A stretch of DNA of 5,183 nucleotides, taken from contig JAJYAX010000148.1 in NCBI GenBank assembly GCA_021779275.1, positions 1 through 5,183 on the forward strand, read 5' to 3'. The position numbers and the translations under genes are program-made. Shown here piece by piece: positions 1 through 5,183 of this stretch (the stretch's first letter is position 1; every line of letters begins with the position of its first letter). The stretch comes from Deltaproteobacteria bacterium (GTDB lineage Bacteria > Desulfobacterota > Desulfobulbia > Desulfobulbales > Desulfocapsaceae). The notes under the pieces are model-generated. The model was not told the origin of the DNA, did no database searches, and saw only the letters and a program-made list of their open reading frames with translations.

Positions 1-1519
1 GGCCTTGCGGCATAACCTCGGAGGTATCCAGGTAGACCTGCCCTCCCCAGAGAAATTCGATGCCCAGCAATGCACCTCGTATATAGTCCTGGACCAGGGG
101 CTTTCCTTCAAAAACATGGCTCAACAAAAGCGTATTCTCTTCTATTACCTCCATCCGGATGGAGGGAGGATGATACAGGGAATCCAGGACCATCGCTTTA
201 TAGTCCTGCGCCTTCCTGCTCTTCACATAGTACTGCCAGGTCATACGTTCCTTATTCAGACGTTTTCCGGCCACAAAGAGCTTGTGGAGGTCGACGAAAT
301 CCTGATCGATAAAGGTGTTGATAAACATCGAGTCGGCGCAATTTTCCCGTACCGAAAAGATATAATCCCGCCCTTTTTCAATGTTGGTGTCGAACCTCCG
401 CCGGGCCGCCGTATCTTTGAGCAACAAAAAATCCATTGATATCCTGCCTTTATTGGCCATATCCTCAAGATAGCTAAAGAGCCGCATCCCCAGCGCATAG
501 GGGTTGAGGCCGACCCGCGGCATTGAGGTCACCTTGGCATTGACGATGGCAAAGTCCACCTCATGACCGCGGATACGATCATCCTGCAGGAAAAGCTCCT
601 CATGCCAATAGCTTGCCCAGCCTTCATTCAGGATTTTCGTCCGGATCTGGGGTTGGAAGTAGAGCGATGTGGACCTGACCACCTCCATCACCGTCAACAT
701 CCACTGATTTTCCTCCCTGTTCAGGAATTCCGAATTCTCCATCAGGAACTGGAAGATATCCAGCCTCTCCGCCGGCCTTTCTTTCTTCTTTTGCTTCTCA
801 TAAAAAGAATCAAACTCGGAATACCGGCTCTTGACCCCTTCGAGGAAGAGAAACTCGCCATCTTCGGGATGGCGGCGAACAAGATCATTGTATCGCTCCA
901 ATTCCTTGATGTAGTCCATTATCGGGACCTTCTTCTCGCTCTGGAGAAAGGTATCGAAATAGAAATCCAGCCCGGACAATTGCTGCCCGTCTTTCTCCCG
1001 CGCGTAGTGGGCAAGCTCTTCGAAATATCCGACAAGGTTATCGATTGACCGTGAAAATTCAATGACATAGTCAACCCAGCGCCCCTTCTCCGAACGGAGC
1101 TTGGCGATGAGCCGTTTATCGGAGAGGGCGCGGCTGGTGAAATCAAAGTCCCAGGTATGCCGGAAGAAGAGATTGTTCTGGAAAAAATCGATATGGCCGA
1201 TGACGTGGTAGAAGATCATCACATTCAGCCAGTCGGGATTATTGTCATTGTAATAGGAGATGGCCGGCCGGGTGTTGATCACCGTCTCATAGGGGTTGGA
1301 GGGGTAGAGTTCATACCGCCCGCGCTCCCGTAAGACCTCCACATCCTGGACCCAGTAATCATACAGGGTCGGGATCATGATCTTCGGCGAAAGTTCGAGC
1401 AGGTCGCGGTTGGTGACGATGTATTCCAGGCTCTCATCCTGGAAGCGCAGCCCCGCCTCCCGGGCCCGTTCCTTACACCCCTCCATGATTCTCTTCGCAT
1501 GCTGGCTGATCAATTCCAT
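1..1519 (-). CDS. spoVR: SpoVR/YcgB-family protein, 3' end outside window
   Basis: I translated this frame by hand: 506 codons from ATG at 1519 to the left edge, with no stop. The family is recognised from several blocks: NPYETVINTRPAISYY (75-90), YHVIGHIDFFQNN (104-116), NEGWASYWHE (298-307), VGLNPYALG (336-344), and the C-terminal SVRENCADSMFINTFI region (389-404) with HKLF at 412-415. These match, in order, blocks of E. coli YcgB and B. subtilis SpoVR. Histidines H105, H109, H306 and H319 fall in the most conserved blocks and could be metal ligands (inference). Since YcgB is about 510 residues and the final blocks are present, only a short tail is probably missing. SpoVR is named for a role in Bacillus spore cortex formation, but the family is widespread in non-sporulating bacteria and its biochemistry is unknown. 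An in-frame TAG lies 36-38 bases upstream of the ATG, and there is no nearer upstream ATG or GTG in frame. Third gene of the operon. Confidence 0.94.
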   Translation of the reverse strand, partial: MELISQHAKRIMEGCKERAREAGLRFQDESLEYIVTNRDLLELSPKIMIPTLYDYWVQDVEVLRERGRYELYPSNPYETVINTRPAISYYNDNNPDWLNVMIFYHVIGHIDFFQNNLFFRHTWDFDFTSRALSDKRLIAKLRSEKGRWVDYVIEFSRSIDNLVGYFEELAHYAREKDGQQLSGLDFYFDTFLQSEKKVPIMDYIKELERYNDLVRRHPEDGEFLFLEGVKSRYSEFDSFYEKQKKKERPAERLDIFQFLMENSEFLNREENQWMLTVMEVVRSTSLYFQPQIRTKILNEGWASYWHEELFLQDDRIRGHEVDFAIVNAKVTSMPRVGLNPYALGMRLFSYLEDMANKGRISMDFLLLKDTAARRRFDTNIEKGRDYIFSVRENCADSMFINTFIDQDFVDLHKLFVAGKRLNKERMTWQYYVKSRKAQDYKAMVLDSLYHPPSIRMEVIEENTLLLSHVFEGKPLVQDYIRGALLGIEFLWGGQVYLDTSEVMPQG

Positions 1520-1579
1520 GTCAAATACAGCCCTCCGGATAGAGCCCGCCTGCAACTAACTCTATTGATTATCATTTTT
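1520..1579 (-). promoter_or_regulatory. yeaH-spoVR gap with long-spaced spoVR ribosome binding site
   Basis: The 60-base gap contains GGAGGG (1531-1536) with 11 bases before the spoVR ATG at 1519, longer than the usual 5-9. No better-placed start codon in the spoVR frame was found: the next in-frame ATG is residue 12 and has no good site. The gap opens AT-rich after the yeaH TAA and shows no terminator hairpin. Confidence 0.55.
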
Positions 1580-2971
1580 TTACGATATCAGCTTTTTAAT
1601 CCCTTGAATCAATCGTCCCTCATCGCTTTCCTTGGACATCACATCCAGACGGAGCAGGTTCTTCTTTTCCTCCAGCAGCCCCGATCCCTTGATATATTTT
1701 TCCACCTCGCTGCCGCCGCTGACCCCATAGCCGTTTTCGGCAATGGTGATACCCATCCTGCTGACATAGTTCAGCATCTTTTTAAGTTCGGGGAGGGTCT
1801 CTTTGCCGGTGGTATCCCAGTCATCGCCATCGGTCCCGTGGAAGACATAGATGTTGTAATCGGGTTCGAGATTTTCCTGTTCGACAATCTTATTGACCAG
1901 TTTGTAGGCCGACGCCACCTGGGTTCCGCCGGCCACCCGCAGGTTGTAATAGGTATGGAAATCCGGCACCTCCCTGGCGTCGGTGTCATGAAGAATGAAC
2001 CGGGACTTGACCTGATTTTCGTACTGATAGGTGAGCCAGGAGTAGATCATCACATGCTGGGCCACCACCAGCTCCGTCGGTTTGCCGCTCATCGAGCCGG
2101 AATAATCGCGGACGAAAAAGACCACGGCCTGGGATTCAAAGTCCTTCTCCTTGGAGAGGATGCGGTAGACGCGATCCTTCGGGGAAATCAGGAGAGTATG
2201 GGGGTCGGCCGGCACCCCGGGTTGCACCCGGCCGAGAGCGATATTGGTCTGCAGGATGCGCCGGATGGTCGCCTTCTTGTCCAGAACCTGACCGAAGCCT
2301 CTGTTTTTATCCGTTAGATCATAGGTGTACTTGGTCAGCGACCTCTTCTTCCCCTTGTCCTTGAGATTGGGCAGTTGAAACATCTCGGTGAGGATGCGGC
2401 CCATCTCGTAGGCATCGGATTCGATCTCATGTCCCTCGCCGCCGCCCTGCCCCGCCCCGCCCTGGCCTCCTTTTTCTTCCCTGACCGGCTGCTCGCCGAT
2501 GACCTCCCCTTCCTCTCCCTCGCCGGCCCCACCTTCGCCTTCACCTTCACCGCCCTCCGCGCCCTCGTCCTCGTCATGGGCGCGGATCTGGTCATGGAGG
2601 AGCTTTTCCTCAACGGTTGTCGGCACGACCACCACCTTATCGGCGCCATTCCGGCCCGGTTTGATCATCTTGCCGACCCGGATCTTCCGGGGAAAGCCGT
2701 CCTCCTCCCGCTGTCTGTCCCGCTCCAGCAGCTCATCTATGGAATGGGTGGGCGACAGGGAGAGGATGGCGGGACGCAGGGGCTCCTCCAGCATGGCCAG
2801 ATCATTGTAGTCATAGAGGCCTTTCGGCCGGACATGTCCGATGGGGAAGGAATGGTCAAGATCCTGCCGTTGCGCGGCCAGATCGAGCTCGTACCGGATG
2901 AGCCGCTCCTGCTCAGGAGTCAGTCCCTGCTCCCGCAGGCGATGATAGAGGGCCAGCAATTTTTGCATCAT
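1580..2971 (-). CDS. yeaH: YeaH/YhbH-family (DUF444) protein with VWA/MIDAS domain
   Basis: Complete 463-residue DUF444 protein, the usual partner of PrkA. The C-terminal half is a von Willebrand A-like fold: MIDAS motif DYSGSM with D289, S291 and S293, a second loop AGGTQV with T350, and a third loop HGTDGDDW (378-385) supplying aspartates, so the divalent-metal site looks complete. Residues 133-182 form a low-complexity linker of Gly, Glu and Asp, followed by ELPNL-like FQLPNLKDKG (198-207), a landmark shared with B. subtilis YhbH. The first 130 residues, rich in Arg, Leu and Glu, do not match the N-termini I recall for YeaH or YhbH. The start is one of two tandem ATG codons; an in-frame TGA about 20 bases upstream excludes a longer form. 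It lies 58 bases after prkA and 60 before spoVR, so co-transcription is likely. In enterobacteria YeaH works with YeaG in stress survival; its molecular role is not settled. Confidence 0.94.
   Translation of the reverse strand: MMQKLLALYHRLREQGLTPEQERLIRYELDLAAQRQDLDHSFPIGHVRPKGLYDYNDLAMLEEPLRPAILSLSPTHSIDELLERDRQREEDGFPRKIRVGKMIKPGRNGADKVVVVPTTVEEKLLHDQIRAHDEDEGAEGGEGEGEGGAGEGEEGEVIGEQPVREEKGGQGGAGQGGGEGHEIESDAYEMGRILTEMFQLPNLKDKGKKRSLTKYTYDLTDKNRGFGQVLDKKATIRRILQTNIALGRVQPGVPADPHTLLISPKDRVYRILSKEKDFESQAVVFFVRDYSGSMSGKPTELVVAQHVMIYSWLTYQYENQVKSRFILHDTDAREVPDFHTYYNLRVAGGTQVASAYKLVNKIVEQENLEPDYNIYVFHGTDGDDWDTTGKETLPELKKMLNYVSRMGITIAENGYGVSGGSEVEKYIKGSGLLEEKKNLLRLDVMSKESDEGRLIQGIKKLIS
2426..2575 (-). 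repeat. Low-complexity Gly/Glu-coding tract inside yeaH
   Basis: This stretch encodes residues 133-182 of YeaH, almost entirely Gly, Glu, Asp, Ala and Gln, including a GEGEGE run made from near-repeated hexamers (GGTGAA, GGTGAA, GGCGAA around 2530-2550). Acidic or Gly-rich linkers occur in other DUF444 proteins at this place, so it is probably a flexible linker between the N-terminal region and the VWA domain. The repetitive DNA could vary in length between strains. Confidence 0.7.
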
Positions 2972-3029
2972 GATACGATTCTCACGGGTTCAAGATTTCT
3001 CTTTTCAGATCCGCAGTCAGGTCCTCCGG
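2972..3029 (-). other. prkA-yeaH intergenic gap with misplaced Shine-Dalgarno
   Basis: The 58-base gap begins, right behind the prkA stop, with CCGGAGGA (3022-3029), a good Shine-Dalgarno sequence but 50 bases from the yeaH ATG. Next to the yeaH start only a weak GTGAG (2981-2985) lies at 9 bases spacing. No in-frame start lies between the strong site and yeaH. I see no terminator hairpin, so read-through from prkA is expected. Confidence 0.5.
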
Positions 3030-5093
3030 TCAGTTTTCATCCACCTGGGTACAGAAATACTCGATAGTCTTCTGGGCGCAGGTCGTACAGTAGCCCAGCT
3101 TATGGAGCATGGTCTCTATCATCCGGTCATAGAGCTTCTGGTTCTCTTCATTGGTCCTGTTGGCCAGGGCGCCGATCAGGCTGCCGGCGCCCGCGATATC
3201 GGATTTCAAGCGGACATCGGTCACGGCCTTCACCAGTTCCAGATTATCCATGAAATCATAATCCGGATCCACCGACATCTTCTGGCCGTAGATTTTCCTG
3301 ATCGAGGTCCGGAAGGACTCCTTCTGCTCCCTGGTCTTCAAGCCCAGGCGATCTTCGATGGAGTCGATATAGCGTTCATCGATCTTCAGGGCCAGCAGTT
3401 CGCCCGTCTGCGGATTCTTGTATTTCCACATCTTATCGGCCCCGAGATTTTCCGCGTCGATCCCGATGATCATATTGACATAATGCATCACATCCTTCCG
3501 GATCGCCAGCGGTTCATCCATATAGGCATTGAACATCTCGGTCATGATCCGCTCCCGGTAGAGACCCTTGGAGGTCCGCAGGTCGTCGAGGAACTTGGCC
3601 CGGTCATTGGGCTCGGAGACATAATCGAGGATCACCCGCTCCAGCGCCCGGAAGACATCGTAGGCAAACATGCACCTGCCCTCGTTGGTCCCCGAATTTT
3701 CCAGCATCAACTGCATGGAGCGCCCCAGATTCCGCTGGCCGAGGCCCTTTTGACCAAACCGCTTGGTGATATCCGGATCCTGGTTTAGGGTATCAATCAC
3801 CTCGGAGAGGGTCTTGATGCTTTTTTCTCCGGCGACCTCACCGGCCGCCAGCTTCATGGTCTCAATCGAGGTCAGCTTCTCGGAGCGGGGCAGCCGGGTC
3901 AGGACCGCCGCCACCGACGAGGCATAGTTCAGATTCGGGTCCTGATGCATCATCTCACCCGTCAGTGTGGTCTTGGCCTCGTTGCCGATGGCGTAGGCGG
4001 TCAACTGCTTCTGCAGCTTATAGTTGGTGTTGTGCGAGACATAGCAGATACGGCAGCGGTCGATAATCGGCGCCTCCTCCTTTTCAGCCAGGAAGCGGTT
4101 GAATTCCGAGTTATTGCTGGTGGCTATGATCAGCGTGTCGATGGGCCATTTATAGCCGTCGATCTCAATGGTCCGGTTCTGGATAATGCCCAGGTAGACT
4201 TGGACCAGGTCTTTTTTATTCTTGTAGATCTCATCGGCGAAATGGATGCCGCCCCCGGCGACCCGGGCCAACGCCCCCCGCCGCAGATCGAACCGGTACG
4301 GGTTGTTGGTGTCGGTGATATGGAGCAGGCGCTGGATGGATTCCTCACCGAGGAGATCGACCGCCGACGAGGTGATCTTGTCTTTGGCCGGGTACTTCCC
4401 GGTCACGGTGCCCAGGCTCTCGGTCAGGGGCACCGGGACGATCTCTATATACTTCAGCATCTCGTCCAGGTTCCCATCCGCCGCATTCCGGATGTCGTTC
4501 CAGATATAGGTGGAACAGGCGGCCAGCGGCCGGTAATTGTCGTACCACCTCTCCAGTTCCTTATCGGTGAGACGATAGCGTTTGGCCAGATAGTCCTTGG
4601 ACTGGCCCATATCCTCATGGGTGTTCATGGCCAGGATCATCGGATCTTCATAGGTCTGGGATTCGGCAATCTTGATATGACCGTAGTTGCCGATCTTATC
4701 CAGATCCACGAAACGGAAGGTATATTTCCGGTTCTCAGGCAGAGAGAGAAAATTGCGGTACAGGGAACAGAGATACTCAACCAGAAAGGTCTTGCCATTG
4801 CCGGGCTCGCCGACCAGGACAAAGGCCATCTCCTTTGAGGAACCGCCCTCCGAGGCATCCTTGACGAAGGAGACCAGGGAGTTGATCTCGTCATACATGC
4901 CGATGATATGCTTCCTCCCTTCCCGGAATATCCTGAAATCAAAGGTGGTCTTCCCATTAACCACCACCTTGTCGATATCCTTCTCAAGGATCATCCTGGT
5001 CACGGCCTGGAATGCATTCTCAAAGGCGCGTTCACCTTTTTTGACCGCTGCAATATGCTGATGAAGTGTGGAATTTTTGCCCTGTACCATCAT
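3030..5093 (-). CDS. prkA: PrkA-family serine protein kinase / AAA+ ATPase
   Basis: Complete 687-residue protein of the PrkA/YeaG family, which combines an N-terminal AAA+ ATPase domain with a C-terminal PrkA domain and is cytoplasmic. Seen directly: Walker A GEPGNGKT at residues 95-102; Walker B-like GGIHFADEI at 281-289 with D287/E288; a sensor-1-like strand IIATSNNSE near 322-330; and conserved arginines in DRCRI at 345-349. The C-terminal half carries family-like blocks such as QKGLGQRNLGRSM (448-460) and NPQTGEL (560-566). The tail has C669, C672 and C681. The length is slightly above the roughly 630-645 residues I recall for E. coli and B. subtilis members; the excess appears to lie between Walker A and Walker B. 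The start is the first of two tandem ATG codons behind a strong GGAGGAGGG site, and an in-frame TAA lies about 20 bases upstream. It is the first gene of the operon. Family members are reported as stress or sporulation kinases, and a protease activity has also been proposed, so the true activity is uncertain. Confidence 0.95.
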   Translation of the reverse strand: MMVQGKNSTLHQHIAAVKKGERAFENAFQAVTRMILEKDIDKVVVNGKTTFDFRIFREGRKHIIGMYDEINSLVSFVKDASEGGSSKEMAFVLVGEPGNGKTFLVEYLCSLYRNFLSLPENRKYTFRFVDLDKIGNYGHIKIAESQTYEDPMILAMNTHEDMGQSKDYLAKRYRLTDKELERWYDNYRPLAACSTYIWNDIRNAADGNLDEMLKYIEIVPVPLTESLGTVTGKYPAKDKITSSAVDLLGEESIQRLLHITDTNNPYRFDLRRGALARVAGGGIHFADEIYKNKKDLVQVYLGIIQNRTIEIDGYKWPIDTLIIATSNNSEFNRFLAEKEEAPIIDRCRICYVSHNTNYKLQKQLTAYAIGNEAKTTLTGEMMHQDPNLNYASSVAAVLTRLPRSEKLTSIETMKLAAGEVAGEKSIKTLSEVIDTLNQDPDITKRFGQKGLGQRNLGRSMQLMLENSGTNEGRCMFAYDVFRALERVILDYVSEPNDRAKFLDDLRTSKGLYRERIMTEMFNAYMDEPLAIRKDVMHYVNMIIGIDAENLGADKMWKYKNPQTGELLALKIDERYIDSIEDRLGLKTREQKESFRTSIRKIYGQKMSVDPDYDFMDNLELVKAVTDVRLKSDIAGAGSLIGALANRTNEENQKLYDRMIETMLHKLGYCTTCAQKTIEYFCTQVDEN

Positions 5094-5094
5094 G

Positions 5095-5103
5095 CCCTCC
5101 TCC
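5095..5103 (-). promoter_or_regulatory. Strong ribosome binding site of prkA
   Basis: The minus strand reads GGAGGAGGG, one base before the first ATG. The upstream GGAGG lies 5 bases from the first ATG and 8 from the second. The second, tandem ATG is therefore spaced at least as well, and the true protein may start at residue 2. It is the strongest translation signal in the window. Confidence 0.8.
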
Positions 5104-5138
5104 AGAAGGTAATGTTATAGTCTTCATCCCTTTTCTCT

Positions 5139-5168
5139 ATTATCGTCACGATCAGGCAGTAAATTCAA
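5139..5168 (-). promoter_or_regulatory. Candidate sigma70-type promoter for the operon
   Basis: On the minus strand a -35-like TTGAAT (5163-5168) is followed after 18 bases by a -10-like GATAAT (5139-5144). This matches the consensus at 4 of 6 and 5 of 6 positions. Transcription would start near 5132 and leave a leader of about 40 bases before prkA. No sigma54-type GG/GC pair is visible. In E. coli the homologous yeaGH operon depends on RpoS and nitrogen signals, and an RpoS-type reading of this -10 box is also possible. This is a pattern match only. Confidence 0.45.
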
Positions 5169-5182
5169 GGGTTGATTCCCTT
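5167..5182. repeat. Short inverted repeat overlapping the -35 region
   Basis: The 16-base stretch reads AAGGG, a 6-base spacer, then CCCTT, giving a perfect 5-base-pair dyad. It overlaps the distal edge of the putative -35 box by two bases. It could be a regulator site, the remnant of an upstream terminator stem, or chance. It ends at the window edge, so its extent is unknown. Confidence 0.25.
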
Positions 5183-5183
5183 T

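Noticed and set aside
5..1048. Plus-strand open frames of 144 and 161 codons
   Set aside because: They are antisense shadows of spoVR, whose own frame is open across the whole region and matches the family.
1511..1576. Short minus-strand frame ATGATAATC... in the yeaH-spoVR gap
   Set aside because: About 20 codons with no ribosome site and running into the spoVR start; chance is sufficient.
1499..2317. 272-codon plus-strand open frame
   Set aside because: It lies antisense to the end of yeaH and the start of spoVR, has no family-like features or ribosome site, and the minus-strand genes are unmistakable.
2495..2580. Pyrimidine-rich plus-strand run that might form a triplex or act as a regulatory tract
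   Set aside because: It is explained by the Gly/Glu codons of YeaH on the other strand.
2970..3788. 272-codon plus-strand open frame
   Set aside because: It is antisense to prkA. The repeated His/Asp/Leu/Ile-rich composition is what a GC-rich gene gives when read on the opposite strand.
3945..4838. 297-codon plus-strand open frame
   Set aside because: It is antisense to the PrkA ATPase domain, with no recognisable domain or start signal.
5032..5127. 31-codon minus-strand frame starting upstream of prkA and overlapping its start, a possible leader peptide
   Set aside because: Its ATG directly abuts AAAAGGG without proper spacing, the composition is unremarkable, and it is mostly the prkA start read in another frame.

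Overview
The window holds one compact three-gene operon, all on the minus strand: prkA (serine protein kinase / AAA+ ATPase, complete), then yeaH (also yhbH; DUF444 protein with a von Willebrand A domain, complete), then spoVR (SpoVR/YcgB family, 506 residues visible, cut by the left edge of the window). The gaps between genes are 58 and 60 bases, and I see no terminator-like hairpin in either. The long plus-strand open frames are antisense shadows of these genes.

Reading in the direction of transcription (right to left): 5094-5183 is the upstream region, with a plausible sigma70-type promoter, a short inverted repeat over its -35 box, and a very strong ribosome binding site. prkA occupies 5093-3030, yeaH 2971-1580 and spoVR 1519-1. 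The spoVR protein is recognisable across its whole visible length, so probably only a short C-terminal tail lies outside the window.

This gene set is widely conserved in bacteria. From general knowledge, PrkA/YeaG and YeaH act together in starvation and stationary-phase responses in enterobacteria, and prkA, yhbH and spoVR are linked to sporulation in Bacillus. The biochemical job of the trio is still poorly defined. The proteins here appear divergent from the E. coli and B. subtilis versions as I remember them. PrkA has an orthodox Walker B Asp-Glu pair, a longer stretch between Walker A and Walker B, and a three-cysteine tail. YeaH has a different N-terminus and an acidic Gly/Glu linker before a complete metal-binding MIDAS site. 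SpoVR keeps conserved histidines that could bind a metal. An AAA+ ATPase next to a VWA/MIDAS protein resembles the MoxR-VWA, RavA-ViaA and Mg-chelatase I/D pairs. That makes a remodelling machine acting on SpoVR or another client a reasonable hypothesis, though it is not shown by the sequence.

The organism is a bacterium with roughly mid-50s percent GC and clear Shine-Dalgarno use. Nothing here fixes the phylum. I see no mobile element, CRISPR array, tRNA or rRNA.
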